Assembly (NCBI GenBank): GCA_028698375.1
Contig: JAQVDI010000002.1
Location: forward strand, 1-30,807
DNA: 30,807 bases
Direction of reading: 5' to 3'
From: Patescibacteria group bacterium
GTDB taxonomy: Bacteria; Patescibacteriota; UBA1384; JAGGWG01
A program made the translations under genes and the position numbers. Positions 20,654-29,258 of this stretch are shown here, piece after piece. Numbering within the stretch: position 1 is the first letter of the stretch; every line of letters starts with the position of its first letter. The notes beneath the pieces are model-generated. The model worked only from the letters and a program-made list of their open reading frames with translations. It was not told where the DNA came from and did no database searches.

Positions 20654-22777
20654 ATGAAACACACAAAAGAATTTACTTGGGATGGTAAAAAATTAAAATT
20701 TGAAGTTGGAGCACTTGCTTTTTTTGCGGACGCAAGTGTGCGTATTGATTTTGGTGACACAACAGTTTTAGCAACTGCAGTAGTGGCTGAAAAACCACGA
20801 GACGAGGTGGATTATTTACCCCTTTTGATTGATTATGAGGAAAAATTTTATGCTAGCGGTAAAATTTCTGGTTCTCGTTTTATTAAAAGAGAAGGTAGGC
20901 CAAGTGAGCAAGCGATTTTAAACGCTCGTATGATTGATCGTCCTATCCGTCCGCTTTTTCCTAAATCATATCGCAATGACGTTCAGGTGGTAGTGACAAT
21001 TTTATCCTATGACCCAACATGCCCGCCAGAAGTCCCTTCTATTATTGCTGCTTCTTTGGCACTGTCTTTAACTCGAGCTCCTTTCGAAGGTCCTGTTGGC
21101 GCAGCCCGCGTTGGCTTAAAGGATAATGAGTTTATTTTGAATCCTTCTGATGAAATGAAAGACGAACTAGATTTAGATTTTGTCGTAGTTGGGACAAATG
21201 ATCGGGTAATGATGATCGAGGGTGAAGCCCGCGAAATACCTGACGAAAAAGTGATTGAAGCCATTTCTTGGGCGCATGATAAGTTAAGAGAGTCATTAAA
21301 ATTTCAAGAAGACTTTATTAAGCAACACGCTAAAGATTATAAATTAGAGAAAGAAGAAATTTTAGTTTCTGAATCTGATATTCATATTAAAATTACTGAT
21401 TATTTGGGTAAAGAGCTTAAAGATGCTATTGCCTTAAAGGATGAATTGGAAAGACAGGGAAAAATTAAAGATTTTGAAGAAAAAGTGTTGAAAGAATTTG
21501 AAGGTAATTTTAAGCAAAGTGAAATTGCCAATACTTTTAATGAAATGGTTAAAAAAGAGACTCGCAAGTTAATTTTAGAAAAAGGGATTCGTCCTGATAA
21601 TCGAAAAATTGACGAAATTAGAACTTTAAATGTCGAGGTTGGTGTTTTGCCCAGAACTCACGGTAGCGCTATTTTTAGTCGTGGACAAACCCAAGTTTTA
21701 AGTGTGGTCACACTTGATGCTCCTGGTAAACAACAATCAATAGAAACAATGGAAGAAGAAGGGACAAAACATTTTATGCATCATTATAATTTTCCTCCTT
21801 TTAGCAGTGGTGAAGTTAAGCCAATCGGTAGTCCTTCGCGACGTGAAATTGGTCATGGTGCCTTGGCAGAAAAAGCGATTGAGCAAGTTGTTCCTGCTGT
21901 GGATGAATTTCCTTATACTATTAGGGTTGTGAGTGAAGTTTTGTCTAGCAATGGTTCTACTTCTATGGCTTCCACCTGTGCCTCCATTTTAGCCTTAATG
22001 GACGCTGGTGTACCAATTAAAAATCCGGTGGCCGGGATTGCTATGGGTTTAGTGGCGCAAGAAGAAAAAGGTGAGATTACCAAATATCGCATTTTAACTG
22101 ATATCCAAGGATTAGAAGATTTTTCTGGTGATATGGATTTTAAGGTTGCAGGTACTAAAAACGGAGTTACTGCCGTCCAAATGGATACTAAAATTCATGG
22201 GCTTAATGCAGAAATTATTAAAGAAACTTTCGCTAAAGCCAAAAAAGCACGTGAATTGATTTTAGATAAAATGTTGTCGGTTATTCCAGGAGCTCGCAAA
22301 GATGTTTCAGAATTTGCTCCCAGTATGACTAGTTTTAAAATTAATCCAGATAAAATTCGCGACGTGATTGGTAGTGGCGGCAAAACTATTCGGGAAATTA
22401 TTGAGGATTGTGGAGTGGAAATTGACGTGGAACAAGATGGCTCAGTTTTTATTGCTTCGCCCAGAGGCAATCAGAAAGGAGCGCTTAAAGCTGAAGAATG
22501 GATTAAAAATTTAACGCGTGAAGTAGAGGTGGGTGAAATTTTTGACGTTAAAGTGGTGCGAATTGCTGATTTTGGTGCTTTTGTGGAGCTTTGGTCTGGC
22601 CAAGATGGTTTGATTCATATTTCTGAATTTTCTTCTAAGAGAATTGATAATTTAAATAAGATTCTTAAAGTGGGAGATCAATTTAAAGCAAAAGTGATTA
22701 AAGTTGATGAGTCGGGTAAAGTGGCTTTAAGCGTGCGGTCTCTTCCGGAAGAAATGAAAAAAGATCTACCCTTTTAA
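20654..22777 (+). CDS. pnp: Polynucleotide phosphorylase
   Basis: 707 residues, full length. It degrades RNA from the 3' end with phosphate. The first RNase PH domain (DTTVLATAVV, FYASGKISGSRFIKREGRPS) is followed by the helical linker and then the second RNase PH domain (about 310-540) with RTHGSAIFSRGQTQVL, FPPFSSGEVKPIGSPSRREI and the catalytic region LEDFSGDMDFKVAGT. The KH domain is seen as IRDVIGSGGKTIREI (about 570-584). The S1 domain (VVRIADFGAFVEL.. DGLIHISEF, about 625-695) closes the protein. RNase J follows, so two main RNA-decay enzymes lie together. Confidence 0.98.
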   Translation: MKHTKEFTWDGKKLKFEVGALAFFADASVRIDFGDTTVLATAVVAEKPRDEVDYLPLLIDYEEKFYASGKISGSRFIKREGRPSEQAILNARMIDRPIRPLFPKSYRNDVQVVVTILSYDPTCPPEVPSIIAASLALSLTRAPFEGPVGAARVGLKDNEFILNPSDEMKDELDLDFVVVGTNDRVMMIEGEAREIPDEKVIEAISWAHDKLRESLKFQEDFIKQHAKDYKLEKEEILVSESDIHIKITDYLGKELKDAIALKDELERQGKIKDFEEKVLKEFEGNFKQSEIANTFNEMVKKETRKLILEKGIRPDNRKIDEIRTLNVEVGVLPRTHGSAIFSRGQTQVLSVVTLDAPGKQQSIETMEEEGTKHFMHHYNFPPFSSGEVKPIGSPSRREIGHGALAEKAIEQVVPAVDEFPYTIRVVSEVLSSNGSTSMASTCASILALMDAGVPIKNPVAGIAMGLVAQEEKGEITKYRILTDIQGLEDFSGDMDFKVAGTKNGVTAVQMDTKIHGLNAEIIKETFAKAKKARELILDKMLSVIPGARKDVSEFAPSMTSFKINPDKIRDVIGSGGKTIREIIEDCGVEIDVEQDGSVFIASPRGNQKGALKAEEWIKNLTREVEVGEIFDVKVVRIADFGAFVELWSGQDGLIHISEFSSKRIDNLNKILKVGDQFKAKVIKVDESGKVALSVRSLPEEMKKDLPF

Positions 22778-22869
22778 ATCTGAACCTAATTTTTAAATAA
22801 TAAATAGATAACATAACCTTTAATTTTATAGGTTTAAAAGTTCTATAGTTATAAACTAAATTTTAATTT

Positions 22870-24600
22870 ATGAAAGAACAGCAAGCGTACAATCCAAGTG
22901 GTAAAAGTGTGCCTAAAACTTTGACTAATTTTCCCGAAATGGATGTTTTGCGGATAATCCCCTTGGGAGGTTTGGGAGAAATTGGCCGCAATATGATGGT
23001 TTTTGAGTATGGTAACGATATTGTAATTGTTGATGCTGGTTTTATGTTTCCACCAGAAGATATGTTGGGAATTGATTTTATTATACCTAATACCAAATAT
23101 TTAGATGATAAAAAGAAAAATATTCGCGGCATTATCATTACCCATGGTCATGAGGACCACATTGGTGCTTTACCTTTTGTTTTGCCCCGTTTGGGCAATC
23201 CAATAATTTATACTTCACCTTTAGCCAAGGGTTTAATCGAAATTAAAATGGAAGAGTTTAAAATCTCCCCACCGCGCATTGAGGTTATTAAGCCAGAGCA
23301 AAAGATTAAATTAGGAGTTTTTGAGTTTGAGCCCTTTGAGGTGAACCATTCTATTCCTGATACTTATGGATTAATTATTAATACTCCGGTTGGTAATTTG
23401 GTACATAGTGGCGATTTTAAAATTGATTTTACGCCTGTTTCTGGCAATCCTATTAATTTATCTAAATTAATTCAAGCGGGCGAAAAGGGAGTTTTGGCTT
23501 TATTCTCTGACAGCACTAACGCCGAGAGCCCAGGATATACTTTGAGTGAAAAAAATGTCGGGGAAAATATTATGAAAATTATGAGCCGGGCTGAAGGTCG
23601 GGTAGTGGTTGCTTCTTTTGCTTCTTTGATTAATCGAATTCAACAAGTTTTTGATGCGTCAGTTAAATATAATCGTAAAATTTTTCTTTCTGGACGGAGT
23701 TTGCTAAAAACTGTTGAAGTTTCTTCTAGATTGGGATATTTGCGCGTGCCTAAAGACTTAATTGTTGATGTTCGTGGTTTAAAAAATTTGCGCGATGACC
23801 AAGTAACCATTATGTGTACTGGCTCGCAAGGTGAAATGTATTCTGCTTTAGTTCGAATGGCGGCTGGTGATCATCAGCATGTCCAGATTAAACCGGGTGA
23901 TACAGTTTTAATTTCTGCGTCGCCAATTCCCGGCAATGAAAGCGCTATTAATAAAACAATAAACAATCTATTCCGACGTGGTGCTGAAGTTATTTATGGG
24001 AAAGGATTAGATATTCATGTTTCTGGTCATGCTTCCCAGGAGGAATTAAAATTAGTGCACCAAATTGTTAAGCCTAAATATTTTATTCCTGTTCACGGCG
24101 AAGATCGACATCTCATCCTCCATTGTCGTTTGGCGCAATCAATGGGTCATGTGCCGCAGAATATGTTTGCCTTAGAAGACGGGATGGTCTTGGAAATTGA
24201 CAAAGATCAAAATGCTAAAGTTCGTCGGGAAATGGTCCCAGCTGGTTATGTTTTGGTTGATGGTTTAGGTGTTGGTGATGTTGGAGATGTAGTTTTGCGT
24301 GATCGCCAAGCCATGAGCAAAGAGGGAATGTTTATGATTGTTTGTGTGGTTGATCCACAGACTGGAGAATTAGTTTCAAGCCCGGATATTATTTCCCGAG
24401 GTTTTGTTTATATGCGAGCTCACGAAGATTTAATTCAACAAGCACGTAATTTAGTCCGAAAAATTATGTTGGATTATTCTAGAAAAAGACCCCAGGATTG
24501 GAATCAGGTAAAAATTGACTTAAGGGAGAAAATAGGTGATTTCTTGTTTGAAAAAACTCAGCGCAGGCCACTTGTCCTTCCGGTAATAATTGAGTCATAG
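22870..24600 (+). CDS. rnj: Ribonuclease J
   Basis: 576 residues. A beta-lactamase/beta-CASP nuclease acting as 5'-3' exonuclease and endonuclease on RNA. Its metal motif is ITHGHEDHIGALPF (about 93-106). Further conserved pieces: FEVNHSIPDTYGL, VHSGDFKID, ALFSDSTNAESPG and the beta-CASP stretches FASLINRIQQ and CTGSQGEMYSAL, then SASPIPGNE, HVSGHASQEE and PVHGEDRHL. The C-terminal region (about 480-576) is the normal RNase J tail. In bacteria without RNase E it is the main mRNA-decay nuclease. The gap before it (92 bases) shows no clear Shine-Dalgarno site; a TATAAA at 22850-22855 may be its -10. Confidence 0.96.
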   Translation: MKEQQAYNPSGKSVPKTLTNFPEMDVLRIIPLGGLGEIGRNMMVFEYGNDIVIVDAGFMFPPEDMLGIDFIIPNTKYLDDKKKNIRGIIITHGHEDHIGALPFVLPRLGNPIIYTSPLAKGLIEIKMEEFKISPPRIEVIKPEQKIKLGVFEFEPFEVNHSIPDTYGLIINTPVGNLVHSGDFKIDFTPVSGNPINLSKLIQAGEKGVLALFSDSTNAESPGYTLSEKNVGENIMKIMSRAEGRVVVASFASLINRIQQVFDASVKYNRKIFLSGRSLLKTVEVSSRLGYLRVPKDLIVDVRGLKNLRDDQVTIMCTGSQGEMYSALVRMAAGDHQHVQIKPGDTVLISASPIPGNESAINKTINNLFRRGAEVIYGKGLDIHVSGHASQEELKLVHQIVKPKYFIPVHGEDRHLILHCRLAQSMGHVPQNMFALEDGMVLEIDKDQNAKVRREMVPAGYVLVDGLGVGDVGDVVLRDRQAMSKEGMFMIVCVVDPQTGELVSSPDIISRGFVYMRAHEDLIQQARNLVRKIMLDYSRKRPQDWNQVKIDLREKIGDFLFEKTQRRPLVLPVIIES

Positions 24601-24646
24601 TTTTTTGTACCTGGTTAGAATATCAATTAGTAATTAAATATTTTTT

Positions 24647-25522
24647 ATGGTAAAAACACCTCTTAATTTATTGTGTCTGCCTTCGGTTAAAGGTATTGAT
24701 CAAGTGTTAAAAAAATTTTTGTTTCCTATTAATTTAGTTGAAGGTAATTTTGAAAACTTGGCTTTTGTGTTTCAGAAAAATAAAATTAAAATTTTATATA
24801 AAAATATTGATTTAAAAAGTTTTGATTTTATTTGGCTTTCTTCTTTTTGGGATAGCCGCGATTTAGCATACGCAGTTAAGTTGTATCTTAAAAAATTTAA
24901 AATTGCTTCTACTTATGTTGAAAAAAGTACTTCTAAATTGACTGATCAGATGTTTTGCTCATTGGCCGGATTACCAGTACCAGATACTTTATTTTTAGGT
25001 GTTAAAGATATTACTAGTAGCTTAAAGCAAATTAAAACAATTTGCGACTACCCGTTAATTATTAAAGACACAAAAGGTTCGCGCGGTCTTGATTCGATTT
25101 ATATTAAAAATGAATCAGAGCTTGTGGAAAAATTAAAACAATTTCCAAACTATCGAAAATTTTTATTTCAAAAATATATTCCCAATCTTTATGACTGGGG
25201 CGTTCTAGTCGCAAATGGTGTGGTTGTTTCCGGAGAAAAAAGTTATCCAGAAATTGGAGAATTTAGAAATAATGTTTGCAATGGCGCCAAAGAAGTTTTT
25301 ATCAGTCCAAATAAAATCCCAGTGGATATCAAAGAAATAGCTATTCGAGCTAATAATTTATTGGGATTGTCTTGGTCTCGTTCTGATATCATTGTTGATT
25401 CTAACACGCAAAAACCATATTTGTTGGAAGTGAATCGTATGCCCGGAATTACTTTGGATACAACTGAGATGGATGGCGCTTATAAGTTTTTGTCTGATAA
25501 GTTAAAAAATTTGGAAAATTAA
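24647..25522 (+). CDS. RimK-like ATP-grasp ligase
   Basis: 291 residues. ATP-grasp enzymes join a carboxylate to an amine through an acyl-phosphate. Seen motifs: YPLIIKDTKGSRGLDSIYI (about 132-150, ATP-binding lysine and Gly-rich loop), FLFQKYIPNLYDWGVLV, GEFRNNVCNGAKEVF and the metal-binding LLEVNRMPGI (about 263-272). These fit the RimK/LysX-like subgroup, which ligates amino acids to proteins, peptides or small molecules. The N-terminal 100 residues are not conserved enough to name a substrate. It has no operon partner: a strong hairpin follows 85 bases after its stop. Confidence 0.8.
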   Translation: MVKTPLNLLCLPSVKGIDQVLKKFLFPINLVEGNFENLAFVFQKNKIKILYKNIDLKSFDFIWLSSFWDSRDLAYAVKLYLKKFKIASTYVEKSTSKLTDQMFCSLAGLPVPDTLFLGVKDITSSLKQIKTICDYPLIIKDTKGSRGLDSIYIKNESELVEKLKQFPNYRKFLFQKYIPNLYDWGVLVANGVVVSGEKSYPEIGEFRNNVCNGAKEVFISPNKIPVDIKEIAIRANNLLGLSWSRSDIIVDSNTQKPYLLEVNRMPGITLDTTEMDGAYKFLSDKLKNLEN

Positions 25523-25607
25523 GAAATTATATTTTTGGCTATTGTAAGCGGATTTTTTCTGATTCTGGAGCACGACGATCTTTTTTTAATTTTTAGTTTT
25601 CTAAATA

Positions 25608-25638
25608 AAAACCCGACTGTTGTAATCAGTCGGGTTTT
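25608..25638. terminator. Bidirectional hairpin terminator after the ATP-grasp gene
   Basis: AAAACCCGACT (25608-25618), a 9-base loop, AGTCGGGTTTT (25628-25638): a perfect 11-bp stem. On the plus strand the T run is four bases, then GG. On the minus strand it is TTTTTATTT, so the minus direction is the better terminator. Confidence 0.75.
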
Positions 25639-25643
25639 GGTAA

Positions 25644-25715
25644 CGGTGGTGATGCCCGTATCATTTAGTGTCAGACGTTAGACGTTGCCGAAAGATCAAA
25701 CAGGCATCGCTACCG
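25644..25715. ncRNA. Candidate structured RNA upstream of ftsK
   Basis: CGGTGGTGATGCC (25644-25656) pairs with GGCATCGCTACCG (25703-25715) in 13 uninterrupted pairs when read as plus-strand RNA, two of them G-U. The enclosed 46 bases hold a tandem AGACGTT pair (25673-25686). It starts 6 bases after the terminator hairpin. On the minus strand the two G-U pairs become mismatches, but there a possible promoter (TTGTTC-N17-TATCGT ahead of it) and a good terminator frame the segment. So a short RNA of either strand, or a 5' regulatory element, is possible. It matches no riboswitch class I could recognise. The rest of the 289-base gap shows nothing but the ftsK promoter. Confidence 0.4.
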
Positions 25716-25773
25716 ATTTCCGATAGACGATATTTAATAATTATTAATGGAACAACGAACATAAAATTTTCAG

Positions 25774-25802
25774 TTGCTAGTTTTTAGATTAAACTTTATA
25801 AT
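25774..25802 (+). promoter_or_regulatory. ftsK promoter, predicted near-leaderless
   Basis: TTGCTA (25774-25779), a 17-base spacer, consensus TATAAT (25797-25802), then 9 bases to the ATG at 25812. Confidence 0.65.
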
Positions 25803-25811
25803 AAAGCGTAT

Positions 25812-27887
25812 ATGGGTCGCAAAAAGAAAGAAATTTTAGAAGCTGAAGCTCAAGTCAAAGATAGGGTTATTACTCAAAAAAGAGAGCTTTTTGGTCTTTT
25901 GTTTTTAGGTATCGCTTTAATTACCTTATTCTCCGTTTTTGGTATAGCTGGAATTTTTGGTCAATATTTCAATAAGGTCCTTTTCTTTTTGGTGGGGCGA
26001 GTCGGTTTTTTTATTCCTCTTTTTCTGGCTACTTATATCTATCATCTTTTGCGCGGCAAAGAATTGTCGAACAATATTATTTTGGGTTCTATTTTTTTAG
26101 TTTTGTCACTTTCTGCTCTTTTTAGCCTTTTTTATTTAGAGGCTGGTTTTGATTTTGTCGCTCAAGGTTTAGGGGGTGGAATTATTGGTTTTTCTTTAGC
26201 TTTTGTTTTAGCTAAACTTTTAACTGTTTGGCCTACGTTTATTTTACTAGCGATTTGGTTGATTGCTGGCATTTTGATGTATTTTAATCTTTCTTTTGCT
26301 ATTTTGACTGGTCGTTATAAAAAGCCGAAAGAAGAAATGATGGGTGACGATGCTCTAGCCACTGATAATAATTTGCGTCAAGGCTTTTCTTTTTTTAACT
26401 GGCGTCGTCGTAAAGTAGAGCCAGAAGTGGAGGCGCCACAAGCTGAAGAGGCAAAATTTAAAGCTGATGATACTAGTTGGTCTTTTCCACCGATTGACTT
26501 ATTGGGTAATGAAGAAAAAGAAGCGAAGGTGGGTAATATTGACAAGAAGAGTGAGATTATTAAAAAAACTTTAGCGGATTACGGTATTGAAGTGGTGATG
26601 GGTGAGGTTAATATCGGTCCAACAGTGACACAATTTACCCTAAAGCCCAAAACTGGTACTAAACTAAATAATATTGTTTCTCGCAGCGAAGAAATTGCTT
26701 ATGCTTTAGCAGCTCATCCGATTCGTATTGAGGCGCCTATTCCTGGTAAATCAGCGGTTGGTATTGAAGTCCCCAATCAAGAACCAGCCTTAGTGCGTTT
26801 ACGAAAAGTGATTGAATCAAAAGAATATGCAGCTGAAAAATCGTTATTAGCCATTCCCATGGGTAAAGACGTGGCTGGCCACACTAGTGTGGCTGAGCTA
26901 ACAAGAATGCCTCATTTATTAGTCGCTGGTACCACTGGCACGGGCAAAAGTGTCTTTTTAAATAGTGTTTTACTAACTTTTTTATATCGTAATTCACCTA
27001 AAACTTTAAAAATGATTTTAGTTGATCCAAAACGAGTGGAATTCACTTTGTATAATGATATTCCTCATTTATTAGCCCCAGTGATTACTGAAGTGGACAA
27101 AACTATTAGTGCTTTACGTTGGGCAACTGAAGAAATGGATCGTCGTTATGTGCTTTTGCAAGAGCAGGGTAAAAGAAATATTTTAGATTATAATCGTTCG
27201 GTTACTTCTGATAAAAAAATGTCTTATATTCTGATTATGGTTGATGAGCTGGCTGACTTGATGACTCAAGCCAAACGTGAGGTGGAAGCATCAATTGTGC
27301 GTTTAACTCAAATGGCCAGAGCAACCGGCATTCATTTAATTTTAGCTACTCAACGACCGAGCACAGAAATTATTACTGGTTTAATTAAAGCCAATATTAC
27401 CAACCGAATTGCTTTCCAACTACCTTCGCAAATTGATTCACGAACTATTTTAGATCGAGCTGGAGCAGAAAAATTGTTGGGTCGGGGTGATATGCTCTTT
27501 CAAAGTGCTGATTCGCCTAAACCTAAACGTATCCAGGGTCCGTTTGTGATGGAAGATGAAATTCGTCGCGTAACTAGTTTTTTAAAAGATCGCGAGAAGC
27601 CTGCTTATGATGAAACTATCACTCAAGTGCGTGGTGGCGGTTTTGGTGTTGATGGCGAGAGTGATGAACTTTTAGAGCAGGCCGCAGAAGTAATTATTCA
27701 AAGTAAAAAAGCTTCAGCTTCTCTTCTGCAACGTCGGATGAGAGTTGGTTATGCCCGAGCCGCGCGGTTAGTGGATATGCTAGAAGAAAAAGGAATTGTT
27801 GGCCCTCAAGAAGGTTCGCGACCAAGAAGGGTTTTGGTAGATGAGGATACTTTTGCGCAAATGAAAGAAAAAGGTTTATTAAATTAA
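25812..27887 (+). CDS. ftsK: DNA translocase FtsK
   Basis: 691 residues, the short FtsK/SpoIIIE type. The N-terminal part (about 25-165) has four transmembrane helices, then a short charged linker (about 170-235) instead of the long one in E. coli. The motor domain has the alpha/beta part (NIGPTVTQFTLKPKTG, IEAPIPGKSAVGIEVPN), Walker A GTTGTGKS (about 374-381), KMILVDPKRVEF, Walker B ILIMVDELADLM and ATGIHLILATQRPS. The C-terminal gamma winged helix (about 615-680, ASASLLQRRMRVGYARAARLV) reads KOPS-type DNA signals. It pumps chromosomal DNA during division. The RodZ-like gene follows 5 bases after its stop. Confidence 0.97.
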   Translation: MGRKKKEILEAEAQVKDRVITQKRELFGLLFLGIALITLFSVFGIAGIFGQYFNKVLFFLVGRVGFFIPLFLATYIYHLLRGKELSNNIILGSIFLVLSLSALFSLFYLEAGFDFVAQGLGGGIIGFSLAFVLAKLLTVWPTFILLAIWLIAGILMYFNLSFAILTGRYKKPKEEMMGDDALATDNNLRQGFSFFNWRRRKVEPEVEAPQAEEAKFKADDTSWSFPPIDLLGNEEKEAKVGNIDKKSEIIKKTLADYGIEVVMGEVNIGPTVTQFTLKPKTGTKLNNIVSRSEEIAYALAAHPIRIEAPIPGKSAVGIEVPNQEPALVRLRKVIESKEYAAEKSLLAIPMGKDVAGHTSVAELTRMPHLLVAGTTGTGKSVFLNSVLLTFLYRNSPKTLKMILVDPKRVEFTLYNDIPHLLAPVITEVDKTISALRWATEEMDRRYVLLQEQGKRNILDYNRSVTSDKKMSYILIMVDELADLMTQAKREVEASIVRLTQMARATGIHLILATQRPSTEIITGLIKANITNRIAFQLPSQIDSRTILDRAGAEKLLGRGDMLFQSADSPKPKRIQGPFVMEDEIRRVTSFLKDREKPAYDETITQVRGGGFGVDGESDELLEQAAEVIIQSKKASASLLQRRMRVGYARAARLVDMLEEKGIVGPQEGSRPRRVLVDEDTFAQMKEKGLLN

Positions 27888-27892
27888 TTAAG

Positions 27893-28564
27893 ATGATGAT
27901 ATCAGGGTTCAAAAAAAAGCTGATTGTTTCTAAGTTGAGCTTTGGCCAAACTTTAAAAAAAGCCCGAAAAAGAAAGGGGTTTAGCCTTAAATTTGTTGCT
28001 CAAAAAACATTAATTCGCTTAATTCATTTGAAAGATTTAGAAAATGATAAATTTGATGAAATGCCACAGGAGCCTTATGGCTCTTTTTTTGTTAAAAAAT
28101 ATGCTCAATATTTAGGTTTATCTACTAAAAAAATGCTGCTTTGGTACACGCGTGTAGCTAATATCGTGCCAAATGAAAAAGAATTAAATGCGCCGCAGGA
28201 ATTAGAATTTTCTTTTTTTGGATTTTTGCGTTCTAGACTTAGAGTGATTTTGGTTGGTTTGGTTTTGATTGTTGCGGTGACTTCGTTTATGGCTTATGAA
28301 GTCGCTGGAATGACTCAAGGTCCCAAACTAAGTGTTGTGGAGCCTGCCCAAGAAGAAAGTGTGATTAATGCATCTACTTTCAAAGTCGCGGGAGTAGTTG
28401 ACGAAGAAGCATCTGTTTTTGTTGATGGCGAGATAATTGATCAAAATAAAGGAAGTTTTGAATGTGAAGTAATCTTGCAGAAAGGGATGAATAAAATTGT
28501 GATTGAAGCAAAAGATAATTTAGGCAAAAGTACGATAAAGATTTATCAAATTTTAAGAAAATAA
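27893..28564 (+). CDS. RodZ-like HTH membrane protein with C-terminal Ig-like domain
   Basis: 223 residues from ATG 27893; an ATG at 27896 is also possible. An N-terminal helix-turn-helix of the RodZ type (LSFGQTLKKARKRKGFSLK ... LENDKFDEMP) is followed by the short PYGSFFVKKYAQYLGL element typical of these proteins. One transmembrane helix lies at about 115-135. The exported C-terminal part (about 145-223: FKVAGVVDEEASVFVDGEII, LQKGMNKIVIEAKDNLGKS) has the look of an Ig-like beta-sandwich (glucodextranase-like), not the E. coli RodZ tail. RodZ anchors the MreB cytoskeleton; whether this one does is unknown. It is probably in an operon with ftsK. Confidence 0.8.
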   Translation: MMISGFKKKLIVSKLSFGQTLKKARKRKGFSLKFVAQKTLIRLIHLKDLENDKFDEMPQEPYGSFFVKKYAQYLGLSTKKMLLWYTRVANIVPNEKELNAPQELEFSFFGFLRSRLRVILVGLVLIVAVTSFMAYEVAGMTQGPKLSVVEPAQEESVINASTFKVAGVVDEEASVFVDGEIIDQNKGSFECEVILQKGMNKIVIEAKDNLGKSTIKIYQILRK

Positions 28565-28574
28565 TTTTTTGGTT

Positions 28575-28601
28575 ATTGCCAGAAGCCTGCGACATGGCAA
28601 T
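28575..28601 (+). terminator. Possible terminator after the ftsK operon
   Basis: ATTGCCA (28575-28581), a 13-base loop, TGGCAAT (28595-28601), then CTCGATTTTT. It starts 10 bases after the RodZ-like gene's stop. The stem is modest, so this is a tentative call. Confidence 0.4.
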
Positions 28602-28609
28602 CTCGATTT

Positions 28610-29095
28610 TTAATTTAAAAATTTTGTAAAATAAAAAATTCCATCTTGTGAGATGGAATTAGAAAGTTGAGCAAATTGGGTTAAGCTCTGCATGTACTTT
28701 TTTAGCAAATCGTAAATAGTCTGCAGTCGTTTAACAGCATACGATTTTTTTCTTGGACTCATTTCTCCAGGGTTTAAGCAACAAGTAGCAGTTGTACGTA
28801 AGGTTTCAGGTGTTGGAATTTGATAGTCTAAAGTTTCAGCTAAAACGCGTAAAACTCTGTAATCATCAGCTTTTATGTTCGGTGAAAGAAATCCTCGCGA
28901 AAAGACTTGATGATATTCTGCCATCGCTTCTAAGGCGTTATGTGCTTGTTCGGCGCATCTATTTTGAAAGCTATTTTTTGGCTTTGGATAATCATTTAAA
29001 GCGCGTATAGTTTCACTGAAATATTGCATTAATGCAGTTATTTTCATTCCAGAAATTTCATGGCGAGAACAAGGCGCTCTTATTGATCTTTGCAT
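28610..29095 (-). CDS. Unknown protein, Cys-containing and helical
   Basis: 161 residues from the ATG at 29095, chosen because AAGGAAG sits 5 bases before it and a good promoter lies further up. The frame extends to a TTG at 29158, but that codon is the -35 box itself. No family is recognised. The product is mostly helical (MKITALMQYFSETIRALNDY, NALEAMAEYHQVF, KRLQTIYDLLKKYMQSLTQF) with cysteines at RAPCS, NRCAEQ and ATCCLNPGE. It is the only minus-strand gene between the plus-strand ftsK and recA units. An intrinsic terminator lies within its last 18 codons, so the message may end before the stop codon. The frame may therefore be a decayed or recently extended gene. Confidence 0.55.
   Translation of the reverse strand: MQRSIRAPCSRHEISGMKITALMQYFSETIRALNDYPKPKNSFQNRCAEQAHNALEAMAEYHQVFSRGFLSPNIKADDYRVLRVLAETLDYQIPTPETLRTTATCCLNPGEMSPRKKSYAVKRLQTIYDLLKKYMQSLTQFAQLSNSISQDGIFYFTKFLN
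28637..28660 (-). terminator. Intrinsic terminator inside the end of the unknown minus-strand gene
   Basis: Minus strand: AATTCCATCT - CACA - AGATGGAATT followed directly by TTTTATTTTAC. It is a perfect 10-bp stem with a T-rich tail only in this direction. The gene's stop codon is 27 bases beyond the stem. Confidence 0.75.
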
Positions 29096-29129
29096 TTTGA
29101 CTTCCTTGCCAAAGGGCGTTGACTTTTTG

Positions 29130-29158
29130 ATTTTAACAATTAATTTTTTTGCTGACAA
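29130..29158 (-). promoter_or_regulatory. Promoter of the unknown minus-strand gene
   Basis: TTGTCA (29158-29153), a 17-base spacer, TAAAAT (29135-29130). The expected start near 29123 gives a leader of about 28 bases that includes the Shine-Dalgarno sequence AAGGAAG (29107-29101). This differs from the leaderless style of most neighbours. Confidence 0.6.
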
Positions 29159-29222
29159 ATTGTATTTGCATAAAATAAATTTTGGGTTTAAAATTAAATT
29201 AAGAATGGTGTTTAAAAATTAT

Positions 29223-29250
29223 TTGAAAATTGCGAACTGTAAATTAATAT
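29223..29250 (+). promoter_or_regulatory. recA promoter, predicted leaderless
   Basis: TTGAAA (29223-29228), a 16-base spacer, TAATAT (29245-29250), then 8 bases to the ATG at 29259. No SOS-box-like palindrome (CTGT-N8-ACAG or GAAC-N4-GTTC) was seen, so LexA control is not evident. Confidence 0.5.
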
Positions 29251-29258
29251 AAATTATT

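Noticed and set aside
25646..25715. Fluoride-type riboswitch, because of GGTGATG
   Set aside because: The pairing and downstream consensus of that class are absent, and ftsK is not a fitting target.
28610..29158. Long non-coding RNA (RNase P RNA or tmRNA) in place of the unknown gene
   Set aside because: A promoter and terminator frame about 490 bases, but no conserved core of either RNA was found and a full-length reading frame is open.
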